A stretch of DNA of 64,000 nt from Alkalibacterium pelagium (GCF_900109325.1 NZ_FNZU01000012.1:31005-95004); one strand, 5' to 3'. Positions 38,822 to 48,271 are shown, numbered from the stretch's first letter. Notes: generated by a model not told the origin, from the sequence alone. Translations and numbers: made by a program.

Positions 38822-39237
38822 CGGTCAAATCACAAACACAAAGAGAAAAGTGAGAATAAATTCAATCATAAATCCACTCCACTAGATGCAGTTAAATCTT
38901 CCGCTAAAATAGTCGCCCCGAGATTCGTTGCATCTTTTCCTGACTGGATAAGAAAATATTGTAGGATTGCTGAGCCAGCCACTGCCCCAGCTAATTGTGC
39001 ACCGACATAAACGATAAATCCCTTAAAGTTCATGCGACCGTTCAAGAACATGGCTAAACTGACTGCTGGATTCATATGAGCCCCCGAAATGGTTCCGATA
39101 CTATAAGCCATGGCAATGACGATAAGGCCAAATGCTAGCGCAATACTTAGCATACTCTCACCAAAGACCACTGCACCTGTCCCGATTAACACCAAAAACA
39201 ATGTACCCATTGCTTCTGCGATTGCTTTATTCCACAT
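38822..39237 (-). pseudogene. Truncated and frameshifted aquaporin/glycerol facilitator
   Basis: From ATG 39237 (AAAGGAGA upstream) the protein reads MWNKAIAEAMGTLFLVLIGTG, then the first pore motif SGAHMNPAVSLAMF. Near 38870 the reading frame shifts by one base; in the other frame FMIEFILTFLFVFVI continues for 15 residues and then homology stops at about 38823. The second NPA half is missing. Aquaglyceroporins can conduct arsenite and occur in some ars operons, which explains its location. It is not functional as read. Confidence 0.8.
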
Positions 39238-39435
39238 AATACTATCTCCTTTTTCTGCTACTCTATTATAAATTCTCACCTTACTAGAATAACATGAGTA
39301 AAGTGTGTTTTCTATATTCTATTTAGGTCGTCCTACCTTCATAACTTACACTAATTATAAAAAATTAGAATTTATCTCTGAGTAAGAAGTTATATTTTAG
39401 GATCTGATTAAGAAGTTATGAAAAAGTATTAACCC

Positions 39436-39467
39436 TTGACTCTGTACCTAACTCCAGACTGTATTAT
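39436..39467 (+). promoter_or_regulatory. MerR-type promoter of the ABC exporter
   Basis: TTGACT (39436-39441) and TATTAT (39462-39467) are 20 bp apart. The spacer begins CTGTACCTAACTCCAG, closely resembling the spacer of the promoter at 41291. The long spacer and the shared sequence suggest activation by the MerR protein encoded at 41342. Confidence 0.65.
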
Positions 39468-39499
39468 AAAGGGGAAGAAAAAAGAGAGGTGGAAGTAAA

Positions 39500-40471
39500 G
39501 TGACAAAGAACATTCTTCAGACAAGTAATGTAACAAAAGATTTTTTCATTTCTAAAAACCGAAAAATTGAAGCTGTGAAAGGAATCGACTTAGAGGTGAA
39601 ACAAGGAGAAATTTTTGGTTTTTTAGGTCCTAATGGAGCGGGAAAGAGTACGATGATTAGTATGTTGACAACCCAAAAGCAGCCAACTTCTGGGGAGATT
39701 TTGATTAATGATAGACCAATTTTAGAAAACCCGGAGTGGGCAAGACAAAAGATTGGTGTCGTCGCTCAGCATAATAATCTTGATAAAGGTCTAACCGCTC
39801 GAGAAAATCTTACCTACCATGCTAAATATTTTGGATTAGACGACTCTACCGCTAACCAACGCGCAGATGAGTATCTAGAAAAGTTTGGGCTGAAAGACCG
39901 ACAGCATGATTTTGTTCGAAGTTATTCTGGTGGAATGGCCCAGCGGCTAAAAATTGCACGCGCAATGGTGCACCAACCGGAAATCTTGTTTCTAGACGAA
40001 CCTACCACAGGATTGGATCCAGCTTATCGAGCTATTTTGTGGGAGCAAATACTAGCATTAAATAAAGCAGGTACTACTATCTTTCTGACAACCCATTATA
40101 TGGAAGAGCCAGAACAATTATGCGATCGAATTGCTATTGTAGATAAAGGAAAAATACAAGCCATTGGAACAACGGAAGAGTTGAAAGAATTAATTCCAGC
40201 AAATAATATTATATCCATAACGTTTTCTGATTTTTCTCCTGAATTTGCTCAACAAGCAGAACGATTACCAGAAGTCGAAAATGTCGTTGTAAAAGAAGAA
40301 GAATTGCTACTATATGTAAAAAGTGCACACCCTGACTTCAATCAAATCATGGAATGGATCAGAACATTAGACACCTCATTGGAAACAATTAGTTTAAGTA
40401 AAAGTACATTAGATGATGTCTTTATCCATTTAACAAGTAAAGGAGGTATAAAAGATGACAGAACAGCATAA
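39500..40471 (+). CDS. ABC transporter ATP-binding protein (DrrA-type exporter)
   Basis: A 323-residue ATPase with Walker A GPNGAGKST, Q-loop VVAQHNNL, signature YSGGMAQRLKIARA, Walker B ILFLDEPTTGLD and H-loop TTHYMEE, followed by a C-terminal extension of about 90 residues as in DrrA/CcmA-type exporters. GAGGTGGAAG precedes GTG 39500. The permease gene overlaps its 3' end by 17 bp. The MerR-type promoter in front suggests metal or thiophile export, which is inferred. Confidence 0.88.
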   Translation: MTKNILQTSNVTKDFFISKNRKIEAVKGIDLEVKQGEIFGFLGPNGAGKSTMISMLTTQKQPTSGEILINDRPILENPEWARQKIGVVAQHNNLDKGLTARENLTYHAKYFGLDDSTANQRADEYLEKFGLKDRQHDFVRSYSGGMAQRLKIARAMVHQPEILFLDEPTTGLDPAYRAILWEQILALNKAGTTIFLTTHYMEEPEQLCDRIAIVDKGKIQAIGTTEELKELIPANNIISITFSDFSPEFAQQAERLPEVENVVVKEEELLLYVKSAHPDFNQIMEWIRTLDTSLETISLSKSTLDDVFIHLTSKGGIKDDRTA

Positions 40472-41264
40472 TACACAGACAAAAAATTCTTGGGGAGCAT
40501 TCAAGGCAATGGTGAAGCGGGATTTGCTTGTCCAACTTCGGGATAAGTGGGAATTTGTTTTTCGTGTAGCGATGCTGCCCTTTATGCTTATCTTGTTGTA
40601 TGGGTATATTCTGCCAAGAATTGGACTTGTATCTAATGAATTTCCAAATCAAATGTTTCCTGGAATCGTTGGAATGAGTATTTTAGTAACCGGAATCCAC
40701 GGAACCGCTATTCCACTAACGATGGATTTTAATGTTTCAAGAGAAATAGAAGATCGGTTGATGGCTCCAGTGAATGTAGGTGTAGTTGCCTTAGCGAAAA
40801 TGTGTGTAGGAATCATTGAGGCATGGATTGGTGGACTCATTGTCTTACCACTTTCCTTAATTTTCATGGGAAATTCTTTAGATTTAACACTTACTTTACA
40901 GGGGGGGGGGCTGCTACTTGTGGTTATATTGTTAGCATCAATTTCTTCTGCGACGCTCGGTTTACTCGTTGGAACGATTATCAAACCGAGTCAAGTTGCT
41001 GCCATGTTTCCTGGATTTTTAATTCCATTAGTGTTTCTTGGATCTGTATTCTTTTCATGGAATACCTTACATGTGACACCCATTATTCAAGTACTTGTCC
41101 TTTTAAATCCATTAGTCTACGTGAATGAGGCATTACGAGCAATTTTAACTCCACAACTTCCTCATATGTCATTGTTCATTAGTATTATCGGTATATTGAT
41201 CAGTATATTGATTATGGGATATTGGGGAAGAAAAAGATTTATTAAAATGGCTGTAGGTAACTAA
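40455..41264 (+). CDS. ABC-2 type transporter permease
   Basis: A 269-residue membrane protein with about six hydrophobic segments and the ABC-2 layout: an N-terminal amphipathic stretch (AMVKRDLLVQLRDKWEFVFRV), then MFPGIVGMSILVTG, ATLGLLVGTIIKPSQVAAMFPGFLIPLVFLGSVFF and NPLVYVNEALRAI. It forms the exporter with the preceding ATPase. A run of ten G's at 40902-40911 lies within the gene and is a place where length errors could arise, but the frame is open throughout. Confidence 0.87.
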   Translation: MTEQHNTQTKNSWGAFKAMVKRDLLVQLRDKWEFVFRVAMLPFMLILLYGYILPRIGLVSNEFPNQMFPGIVGMSILVTGIHGTAIPLTMDFNVSREIEDRLMAPVNVGVVALAKMCVGIIEAWIGGLIVLPLSLIFMGNSLDLTLTLQGGGLLLVVILLASISSATLGLLVGTIIKPSQVAAMFPGFLIPLVFLGSVFFSWNTLHVTPIIQVLVLLNPLVYVNEALRAILTPQLPHMSLFISIIGILISILIMGYWGRKRFIKMAVGN

Positions 41265-41290
41265 GATTATTTTTACATGTTAAAATAATC

Positions 41291-41322
41291 TTGACTTTGT
41301 ACCTAAGTACAGGGAGGATAAT
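41291..41322 (+). promoter_or_regulatory. Promoter of the second MerR-family gene
   Basis: TTGACT (41291-41296) and GATAAT (41317-41322) are separated by 20 bp that contain TGTACCTAAGTACAG, a dyad with GTAC arms. This matches MerR-family autoregulated promoters and resembles the one at 39436. Confidence 0.7.
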
Positions 41323-41341
41323 TAGAATAGAAGGTGAAAGC

Positions 41342-41761
41342 ATGACAGGATTAAAAATAAGTGAAGTCGCTGAAAAGTCCAATGTCAATATCGAAACAGT
41401 AAGGTACTATGAGAAACGGCAACTCATTCCAGAACCACCTAGAACAAGAGCTGGCTACCGAATTTTTTCTTTAGAAGATGTAGATCGTATTAAGTTTATC
41501 AAACGTTCGCAGGAGTTAGGATTTACTCTCAATGAAATTAAACAACTCATTTCCATTTCCGATGACAAGACACAAGTTAATTCTGAAGAAGTACTTCAAT
41601 ACTCTGTCCAAAAAATTGATGAGATTGAAGCGCAGATAAAAGATTTAGAAAAAATTAAAAAAACTTTGCAAGATTTAACTGTCCAATGCTCAGGATCAAG
41701 AAGTTCTGATGGCAGATGTCCAATCATTACCAGTTTAACAGGAGGAGATAGTCATGAATAA
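41342..41761 (+). CDS. MerR-family regulator with two C-terminal cysteines
   Basis: A 139-residue regulator with the MerR helix-turn-helix (ISEVAEKSNVNIETVRYYEK) and dimerisation helix. Two of the three MerR metal ligands are present (Cys116 in VQCSGS, Cys126 in GRCPII) but the first is Ser81 (QVNSEEV), so its ligand set, and perhaps its metal, differs from mercury MerR. ATG 41342 follows GAAGGTGAAAG. It overlaps the next gene by 8 bp and probably controls both 20-bp-spacer promoters nearby. Confidence 0.83.
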   Translation: MTGLKISEVAEKSNVNIETVRYYEKRQLIPEPPRTRAGYRIFSLEDVDRIKFIKRSQELGFTLNEIKQLISISDDKTQVNSEEVLQYSVQKIDEIEAQIKDLEKIKKTLQDLTVQCSGSRSSDGRCPIITSLTGGDSHE

Positions 41762-42023
41762 AAGAAGGATAGAAATATTTACTGCAGGGTGTTATTTATG
41801 TGAACATGCCGTTCAACATGTAAAAGAACAGGCATGCCCAAATTGTGAGATAACAGTATATGACTTAAACAAGAAATGTGAAACTAAGGAATGTGAGACA
41901 AAAGCAGAGGAATATGGAATAGAAACAGTTCCAGCAGTTGCAATAAATGGTGAGCTGGCGGATTGTTGCAGGAATAGAGGTATCAATTTTGATACATTAA
42001 AGAATGCAGGTCTTGGGAAATAG
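41754..42023 (+). CDS. Cysteine-rich thioredoxin/glutaredoxin-fold protein
   Basis: An 89-residue protein opening with a beta strand and CxxC (IEIFTAGCYLCEHAV), with VPAVAINGE as the likely cis-Pro loop. Extra cysteines occur in ACPNCE, KKCETKECETK and DCCRNRG, nine in all, which is far more than usual. No signal peptide. It is cotranscribed with the MerR gene and lies next to the ABC exporter, so a thiol-based metal carrier or a reductase supporting export is a reasonable inference. Confidence 0.7.
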   Translation: MNKRRIEIFTAGCYLCEHAVQHVKEQACPNCEITVYDLNKKCETKECETKAEEYGIETVPAVAINGELADCCRNRGINFDTLKNAGLGK

Positions 42024-42088
42024 TAACCATAGTCGATTACAGAATAAAAAAATCTTTTATTATGCGAAGAGTTAAAACGAAAAATATC

Positions 42089-42205
42089 CATAAAACATAG
42101 GCGTATGCGTGAAAATTTAGTGCAAACCATTACCAAAACCATTACTATATAACTATAAACGTTGGTGTGAGAGGGTTTATATGAGCCCCCTCAACTCCAT
42201 AATAG
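42089..42205 (+). repeat. att module, copy A (~100-bp repeat ending in the ssrA-type core)
   Basis: CATAAAACATAGGCGTATGC at 42089 opens a block repeated at 51809. Both contain GAAAATTTAGT, CAAACCATTA and ACTATATAACTATAAAC and end in ...CTCAACTCCAT. Copy A carries a short internal duplication (ACCATTACCAAAACC). The core at 42187-42201 is identical to the ssrA end. Confidence 0.85.
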
Positions 42206-42211
42206 AATTTA

Positions 42212-42251
42212 GGTCAGAAGTGCTGATTAATCAGAGCTTCTGGCCTTTTTT
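42212..42251 (+). terminator. Terminator following att copy A
   Basis: GGTCAGAAGTGCTGATTA pairs with TAATCAGAGCTTCTGGCC, followed by TTTTTTG. Its position relative to the att core is the same as at the ssrA junction. Confidence 0.9.
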
Positions 42252-42421
42252 GTCGTCTGTATAGCCTTAAATATCCTTTTAGGGAGACGGACTAGACGAA
42301 AAAGGATTACTGAGTGTGATTATAAAAAAGAAAAGGAGAGTGGTAATAAAATCAATAAAAGTAAATCAATGGTAACCTTATAATTAGTATTGGGTAAAGA
42401 TAGGAAAACAAAGGCAATAAT

Positions 42422-42462
42422 AGCTGGTTACATTTATTAATCACAAGCTGGTTACATTTATT
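42422..42462 (+). repeat. Two 17-bp direct repeats upstream of copY
   Basis: AGCTGGTTACATTTATT occurs at 42422-42438 and 42446-42462, a 24-bp period, just upstream of the copY -35. It could be a regulatory site or debris. The stretch 42252-42421 shows nothing else recognisable. Confidence 0.5.
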
Positions 42463-42472
42463 TAAAAAAGAC

Positions 42473-42533
42473 TTGACAAGAATGGTTTACAATAGTAAAC
42501 TTATCTCAAACATTTACGTTTACGCATGTAAAC
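42473..42533 (+). promoter_or_regulatory. copY promoter with two cop boxes
   Basis: TTGACA (42473-42478) and TAAACT (42496-42501) are 17 bp apart. Two dyads, GTTTAC-AATA-GTAAAC (42485-42500) and GTTTAC-GCAT-GTAAAC (42518-42533), have perfect arms and each differ by one base from the CopY core TACANNTGTA. Two tandem cop boxes are the usual arrangement in cop/tcr operons. Confidence 0.85.
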
Positions 42534-42551
42534 AATAAGGAGGGAAAGAGA

Positions 42552-43007
42552 ATGAGTACAATAGTAGTTAACCCTCATATCACAGATGCTGAATGGGAAG
42601 TTATGCGTGTAGTCTGGGCGAATATCCGAGTGACTAGTAAAGAAGTCATTTCTACATTGGAAGAGAAAATGGACTGGAAACAAGCGACAACCAAAACGCT
42701 CTTAGGTCGACTCGTGGAAAAAGGCGCACTGAATACAGAGCAAGAAGGTAGAAAATATATTTATTCGGCAAATATCGAAGAGAAAGAAGCGGTAATAAGT
42801 TTTACAAACGATATTTTCGATCGTATTTGTCGGAAGAATGTCGGGAATGTAATAGAGAGTATCATTAAGGATCATACTTTAAGCTTCGATGATATCCAAC
42901 GGCTAGAAGAAATATTAGAGATGAAAAAAGCTTTCGCAGTAGAAGAAGTTGATTGTCAGTGTGCAGAAGGGCAATGCGATTGCCATTTACATCATCATGG
43001 AGAATAA
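42552..43007 (+). CDS. copY: Copper-responsive repressor CopY
   Basis: A 151-residue BlaI/CopY-type winged-helix repressor: ITDAEWEVMRVVWANIRVTSKEVI at the start and WKQATTKTLLGRLVEKGAL as the DNA-contact region. The C-terminal CQCAEGQCDC gives the CxCx4CxC site where Cu(I) displaces Zn(II) and releases the operator. AAGGAGGGAAAG precedes ATG 42552. First gene of a copYAZB-type (tcrYAZB-like) operon. Confidence 0.94.
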   Translation: MSTIVVNPHITDAEWEVMRVVWANIRVTSKEVISTLEEKMDWKQATTKTLLGRLVEKGALNTEQEGRKYIYSANIEEKEAVISFTNDIFDRICRKNVGNVIESIIKDHTLSFDDIQRLEEILEMKKAFAVEEVDCQCAEGQCDCHLHHHGE

Positions 43008-43019
43008 GGAGCAAAAAAA

Positions 43020-45488
43020 TTGGAGAATAAATCATTTGCCATAGAAGGTATGACCTGTGCATCTTGTGCGCAGACAGTAGAAAAAGCAGCAAAAAAGGTG
43101 CGTGGGGTCACAAAGGCTTCCGTAAACCTAGCAACAGAAAAGTTGAGTATAGAATACAATGAACCAACTTTTTCGGTAGAAAATCTACAAAAAGCAGTGG
43201 ATAATTCAGGGTATGAACTGATTGCCCAAGAAGGAACGACGCAAACCTTTGCAATTGAAGGTATGACCTGCGCATCCTGTGCACAGACAATTGAAAAAGC
43301 CGTCGCAAAGTTGTCGGGTGTAGACAGAGCATCAGTCAATCTAGCGACAGAAAAAATGCAAGTTTCTTATAACTCTTCAGCACTATCAGTAGCTGACCTT
43401 ACTGGAGCTGTATCCAACAGTGGTTACACAGCAGTGTTAGAAACAACGGAGAGTCAAGAAAATTCAAGAGCGGAGAAACGTGAGAAAAAAGAAAAAAGAA
43501 GAAAGCAACTTTTAAATCGCTTTTGGGTATCAATTATATTTACGGTTCCTTTATTGATTATATCCATGGGTCATATGGTAGGCATGCCACTACCAAATAT
43601 CATTGACCCAATGACAAATCCATTAAATATGTCTCTTTTACAAACTATTTTGACAGTGCCGATTATGGTAGTGAGCGGGGAATATTTTCAGAAAGGATTT
43701 AAAAGCTTGTTTAAAGGCCACCCCAATATGGATTCTCTGATTGCGCTTGGTACGGCTGCCGCGTTCGTCTATAGTCTTGTGGCTACAATCGGAACTGGCT
43801 TAGGTTATGGTAATTTTTCAGAGTTACTTTATTATGAAGTGACCGGTGTTATCTTGGCGCTCCATACTTTAGGACTATTTTTTGAAGAGCGATCAAAAGG
43901 GCAAATGTCCTCAGCTATTGAGAAATTAGTTAGCTTGGCTCCTAAAACAGCTCGAGTGATACGTAATGGTGAAGAACAGGAAATTGCTGTGGAAGCTGTC
44001 GCTCTAGGAGATATCATTAGAGTTCGTCCGGGAGAAAGAATGCCTGTAGACGGTGTTGTTGTTGAAGGACGTACTACAGTTGATGAATCGATGCTGACAG
44101 GAGAAAGTATTCCTGTTGAAAAGCAAGATGGAGACGAGGTTATTGGGGCGAGTATCAATAAAAATGGTTCCATTGAATACCGCGCCACTCGAGTGGGAAG
44201 CGATACAACCCTATCCCAAATTATAAAAATGGTAGAAGATGCACAAGGGTCTAAAGCACCCATTGCTCGAATGGCCGATATCATTACAGGATATTTCGTA
44301 CCGATTGTTATCGGATTAGCCATTTTAGCAGGAGTTGCTTGGTTAATTGCAGGTCAAACAGGTATATTCGCTTTATCCGTTATCATTACAACCCTTGTCA
44401 TTGCTTGTCCATGTGCCTTAGGTTTGGCGACTCCAACAAGTATTATGGTTGGAACAGGAAAAGGAGCAGAACATGGTGTCTTGATAAAAAATGGTGAGGC
44501 GCTAGAAACCACTCATAATCTAGAGACGATTGTATTTGATAAAACAGGAACCCTGACAGAAGGTAAACCTATCGTGACGGATATTTTAGTGACTCCTTTG
44601 ATTACTGAAGAAGAGCTTTTATATTATGCAGCTTCTGGTGAAACCGGATCTGAACACCCATTAGGCGAAGCCATTGTACAAAAATCAAAAGAAGAGAATA
44701 TGTCATTAACTAAGCCGGATCATTTTGAAGCCATTCCTGGACACGGTATTAAAGTAGAAATTGATGGCAAAAATATGTACATTGGAAACCGCAAGCTGAT
44801 GGTAGAGCAGAATATTGATTTATCAAGCATGGAAAAAGAATCCGATCGCTTAGCAGACGAAGGAAAAACACCGATGTATCTCTCTATAGACGGAGAATTG
44901 GCTGGAATTGTCGCAGTAGCGGATACATTAAAAGAAAATAGTATGAAGGCTGTTAAAGAACTTAAAAAACGTAACATCGAAGTCATTATGATTACTGGAG
45001 ATAACAAACGTACAGCCAAAGCGATAGCTAAGCAAGTGGGTATTGACCGCGTATTAAGTGAAGTATTACCTGAAGATAAAGCAGAGGAAGTCAAAAAACT
45101 ACAAGAATCAGGCAAAAAGGTCGCAATGGTTGGGGACGGCATTAATGATGCACCAGCATTGGCTCAAGCGGATATCGGAATTGCAGTTGGATCAGGTACG
45201 GACGTGGCGATTGAATCAGCTAATATTGTCCTCATGCGTAATGATTTAACAGCTGTATTGACTGCGATTGATTTAAGTCGTACAACACTACGAAACATTA
45301 AACAAAACTTGTTCTGGGCTTTTGCTTACAACGTTGTAGGTATTCCAGTTGCAATGGGTCTCTTGTATATTTTCGGCGGCCCGCTGATGAGCCCGATGTT
45401 TGCGGCAGTCGCAATGAGTTTCAGTTCGGTGTCGGTCTTGCTCAATGCTTTACGGTTAAGACGATTCAAACCTTCGCCTGTTAAGTGA
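43020..45488 (+). CDS. copA: Copper P1B-type ATPase CopA
   Basis: An 822-residue Cu(I) pump with two N-terminal HMA domains (both [10 protein letters not shown]), the membrane motif [11 protein letters not shown], phosphorylation site [19 protein letters not shown] with the HP dipeptide, and [10 protein letters not shown]. The late-helix pattern fits the P1B-1 copper class (YN in FAYNVVGIP, and [14 protein letters not shown]). TTG 43020 is the start, after TAAGGAGC. It lies 12 bp after copY. Confidence 0.94.
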   Translation: MENKSFAIEGMTCASCAQTVEKAAKKVRGVTKASVNLATEKLSIEYNEPTFSVENLQKAVDNSGYELIAQEGTTQTFAIEGMTCASCAQTIEKAVAKLSGVDRASVNLATEKMQVSYNSSALSVADLTGAVSNSGYTAVLETTESQENSRAEKREKKEKRRKQLLNRFWVSIIFTVPLLIISMGHMVGMPLPNIIDPMTNPLNMSLLQTILTVPIMVVSGEYFQKGFKSLFKGHPNMDSLIALGTAAAFVYSLVATIGTGLGYGNFSELLYYEVTGVILALHTLGLFFEERSKGQMSSAIEKLVSLAPKTARVIRNGEEQEIAVEAVALGDIIRVRPGERMPVDGVVVEGRTTVDESMLTGESIPVEKQDGDEVIGASINKNGSIEYRATRVGSDTTLSQIIKMVEDAQGSKAPIARMADIITGYFVPIVIGLAILAGVAWLIAGQTGIFALSVIITTLVIACPCALGLATPTSIMVGTGKGAEHGVLIKNGEALETTHNLETIVFDKTGTLTEGKPIVTDILVTPLITEEELLYYAASGETGSEHPLGEAIVQKSKEENMSLTKPDHFEAIPGHGIKVEIDGKNMYIGNRKLMVEQNIDLSSMEKESDRLADEGKTPMYLSIDGELAGIVAVADTLKENSMKAVKELKKRNIEVIMITGDNKRTAKAIAKQVGIDRVLSEVLPEDKAEEVKKLQESGKKVAMVGDGINDAPALAQADIGIAVGSGTDVAIESANIVLMRNDLTAVLTAIDLSRTTLRNIKQNLFWAFAYNVVGIPVAMGLLYIFGGPLMSPMFAAVAMSFSSVSVLLNALRLRRFKPSPVK

Positions 45489-45512
45489 AACAAATGTTAA
45501 AGGAGGACAAAG

Positions 45513-45776
45513 ATGAGACCGGGGTTGATTATTGAAGGGATTGGTTGTGTTAAGTGCGCCGAAGCAATAGAAGAGGAGTTTATGGCCAAATCGACCGTTG
45601 AAGAAATATTTAGCGGAATACACAAAAAAATGATTTTCGTCCATATAAGTAAGAATGTCACGCGAAAAAGTTTCCTTTCTTCGCTGATGGACGTGCCTCT
45701 GTTGTTAAAGGGAATCATTGAAGCGGCTCACTGTCACTGTTGTAGAGAAATCCACTTTGACTTTCCGGCCGGTTAA
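45513..45776 (+). CDS. Small HMA-like protein with a C-terminal Cys/His cluster
   Basis: An 87-residue protein. It opens with GLIIEGIGCVKCAEAIEEEF, which looks like the metal-binding loop and first helix of an HMA domain (GxGCxxC). The rest does not follow the HMA pattern well and ends in AAHCHCCREIHFDF, a second possible copper site. AAAGGAGG precedes ATG 45513. It sits between copA and copZ, so a role as copper chaperone or buffer is inferred. I do not recognise a named family. Confidence 0.65.
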   Translation: MRPGLIIEGIGCVKCAEAIEEEFMAKSTVEEIFSGIHKKMIFVHISKNVTRKSFLSSLMDVPLLLKGIIEAAHCHCCREIHFDFPAG

Positions 45777-45852
45777 TTATTTATTGGATTTATTTTTGAC
45801 CTTCTTCGATTTGAAGAAGATAAAAAAATTAAAAGAAAAAGGAGAATGAATG

Positions 45853-46056
45853 ATGAAAAAAGAAGTCTTATTAGATGGCGTAAAATGTGCAGGTTGTGCC
45901 AATACAGTGCAAGAAAAATTTTCAGCTATTGAAGGGGTTGAATCTGTAGAGGTTGATTTAGCGACTAAAAAAGCAGTACTTGAAAGTCAAACAGAGATTG
46001 ATACCGAAACACTCAATGCTGCGCTAGCCGGTACGAAATATTCTTTAGTGAAATAG
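45853..46056 (+). CDS. copZ: Copper chaperone CopZ
   Basis: A 67-residue single HMA domain: KKEVLLDGVKCAGCANTVQEKF with the CxxC Cu(I) site, then VESVEVDLATKKAVLES. The motif before CxxC is GVKC rather than GMTC. The paired ATGs at 45850 and 45853 both follow AAAGGAGA; the second is given here. It would carry Cu(I) to CopY and the ATPases. Confidence 0.9.
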   Translation: MKKEVLLDGVKCAGCANTVQEKFSAIEGVESVEVDLATKKAVLESQTEIDTETLNAALAGTKYSLVK

Positions 46057-46103
46057 AAACGAACTATAATTAGTGCAAATGTCACACGTATATTCATAAG
46101 ACG

Positions 46104-46148
46104 GACCTCACATTTTTATATCAAGAAGAAAAAGTGAGGTCTTTTTTA
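46104..46148 (+). terminator. Terminator between copZ and copB
   Basis: GACCTCACATTTTT pairs with AAAAAGTGAGGTC and is followed by TTTTTTA. It would reduce copB relative to copYAZ unless read through. Confidence 0.88.
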
Positions 46149-46168
46149 GAAATTTAGGAGGAGCGTAT

Positions 46169-48271
46169 ATGGGTAATAAACACAGCAATCATTCGTCGCA
46201 TAAACATACCGCGGACAATAAAATGAAACATAGCAAGATGGACCATAGTACGATGGATCACAGCAAGATGGATCACAGTGAAATGGATCACAGTGAAATG
46301 GATCATGGCGCAATGGGAGGGCATGCCCACCACCATCACGGTAGCTTTAAGGAGATTTTCTTGAAGTCACTCCCATTAGGAATCATTATTATGTTATTAT
46401 CCCCTATGTTTGGGGTCCAACTACCATTTCAGTTTACATTTCAGTATTCTGATATATTGGTGGCTCTTCTCTCTACGATTTTGTACATTTATGGCGGTAA
46501 ACCTTTCTATATGGGAGCAGTGGATGAGTTTAAAGAAAAAAATCCTGGAATGATGGCTCTTGTCACTCTTGGTATCTCGGTTTCCTACTTTTACAGTGTT
46601 TATGCAGTCATTGCTGGATATGTGACTGGTGAACATGTGATGGACTTTTTCTTTGAATTTTCTTCATTAGTATTAATCATGTTGTTAGGTCACTGGATTG
46701 AGATGAAAGCTGTTGGAGAAGCCGGAGATGCACAAAAAGCATTAGCTGAATTGGTACCGAAAGATGCTCACGTTGTATTGGAAGACGATTCAATTGAAAC
46801 ACGTCCAGTTGCTGACTTGCAAGTAGGCGATTTGATTCGTGTTCAGGCTGGAGAAAATGTTCCAGCAGATGGAACCATTCAGCGCGGCGAATCACGTGTA
46901 AACGAAGCGCTTGTGACTGGGGAATCGAAACCAATTGAAAAAAATCCCGGAGATGAGGTCATCGGTGGATCAACCAATGGTGCCGGAGTCCTCTATGTGG
47001 AAATAAAGCAGACGGGCGATAAGTCCTTCATTTCTCAGGTTCAGGCATTAATCAGTCAAGCTCAAAGCCAACCATCTCGAGCAGAAAATCTTGCACACAA
47101 AGTTGCAGCATGGCTCTTTTATATTGCGGTTATTGTAGCGCTTATTGCCCTTGTCCTATGGATGGTTATAGCTGATGTACCAACGGCAGTTATTTTTACA
47201 GTCACCACATTAGTTATTGCTTGTCCGCATGCCCTGGGTCTGGCTATTCCATTGGTGACTGCTCGTAGTACCAGCTTAGGGGCCAGTCGGGGATTATTAG
47301 TGAAAGACCGGGACGCTTTAGAGTTGACTACAAAAGCAGATGTTATGGTTTTAGATAAAACGGGAACTTTAACAACTGGCGAGTTTAAAGTATCAGATGT
47401 TGAACTCTTTAATGATAAATATACGAAAGATGAAATTGTTGCCTTATTGGCAGGTATCGAAGGCGGATCTAGTCACCCTATCGCTCAGTCAATTATTAGT
47501 TACGCAGAACAGCAAGGGATACGTCCAGTAAGTTTTGATTCGATTGATGTTATTTCTGGCGCTGGTGTAGAAGGTCAAGCTAACGGACATCGTTATCAAT
47601 TAATCAGTCAAAAAGCATATGGACGTAATCTGGATATGGATATTCCAAAAGGAGCAACCCTCAGTGTCTTAGTAGAAAACGACGAAGCAATCGGTGCTGT
47701 AGCTTTAGGGGATGAATTAAAACCAACAAGTAAAGACTTAATACAAGCCCTTAAAAAGAACAAGATTCAGCCGATTATGGCAACGGGTGACAATGAAAAA
47801 GCGGCTCAAGGAGCTGCAGAAATTTTAGGTATTGATTATCTAGCTAGTCAATCTCCTCAAGACAAATATGAATTAGTTGAAAAACTTAAAGCAGAAGGAA
47901 AGAAAGTTATCATGGTCGGTGACGGGGTCAACGATGCACCTTCTCTTGCATTAGCAGACGTTGGTATAGCTGTTGGTGCCGGAACTCAAGTAGCATTGGA
48001 TTCAGCCGATGTCATCTTGACACAGTCAGACCCTGGCGACATTGAATCCTTTATCGAGTTGGCTCAGAAGACCACACGTAAGATGAAAGAAAATCTTGTT
48101 TGGGGAGCAGGGTATAACTTTTTCGCGATCCCAATAGCTGCAGGAATACTAGCACCAATTGGTATCACATTAAGTCCAGCGATTGGAGCAGTTCTTATGT
48201 CGGTGTCAACAGTTGTTGTCGCAATCAACGCTATGTTCCTAAGGTTAGATCCTAAATCAAGTGTCGATTAA
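46169..48271 (+). CDS. copB: Copper P-type ATPase CopB (CPH type)
   Basis: A 700-residue ATPase. The first 60 residues are very rich in His and Met (repeats of MDHS and HHHHG) and replace HMA domains. The membrane motif is ACPHALGLAIP (CPH), typical of CopB/TcrB. DKTGTLTTGE, GSSHPIAQS and GDGVNDAPSL follow. AGGAGGAG precedes ATG 46169. It follows copZ after a terminator and leads the copB-adk-lgt stretch. Confidence 0.94.
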   Translation: MGNKHSNHSSHKHTADNKMKHSKMDHSTMDHSKMDHSEMDHSEMDHGAMGGHAHHHHGSFKEIFLKSLPLGIIIMLLSPMFGVQLPFQFTFQYSDILVALLSTILYIYGGKPFYMGAVDEFKEKNPGMMALVTLGISVSYFYSVYAVIAGYVTGEHVMDFFFEFSSLVLIMLLGHWIEMKAVGEAGDAQKALAELVPKDAHVVLEDDSIETRPVADLQVGDLIRVQAGENVPADGTIQRGESRVNEALVTGESKPIEKNPGDEVIGGSTNGAGVLYVEIKQTGDKSFISQVQALISQAQSQPSRAENLAHKVAAWLFYIAVIVALIALVLWMVIADVPTAVIFTVTTLVIACPHALGLAIPLVTARSTSLGASRGLLVKDRDALELTTKADVMVLDKTGTLTTGEFKVSDVELFNDKYTKDEIVALLAGIEGGSSHPIAQSIISYAEQQGIRPVSFDSIDVISGAGVEGQANGHRYQLISQKAYGRNLDMDIPKGATLSVLVENDEAIGAVALGDELKPTSKDLIQALKKNKIQPIMATGDNEKAAQGAAEILGIDYLASQSPQDKYELVEKLKAEGKKVIMVGDGVNDAPSLALADVGIAVGAGTQVALDSADVILTQSDPGDIESFIELAQKTTRKMKENLVWGAGYNFFAIPIAAGILAPIGITLSPAIGAVLMSVSTVVVAINAMFLRLDPKSSVD

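Noticed and set aside
42150..42205. tRNA- or tmRNA-like gene at att copy A (and at 51865-51913)
   Set aside because: Only the last 15 bases and a stem resembling the T-arm are shared; no acceptor 5' strand, D-arm or tag frame exists. They are att sites.
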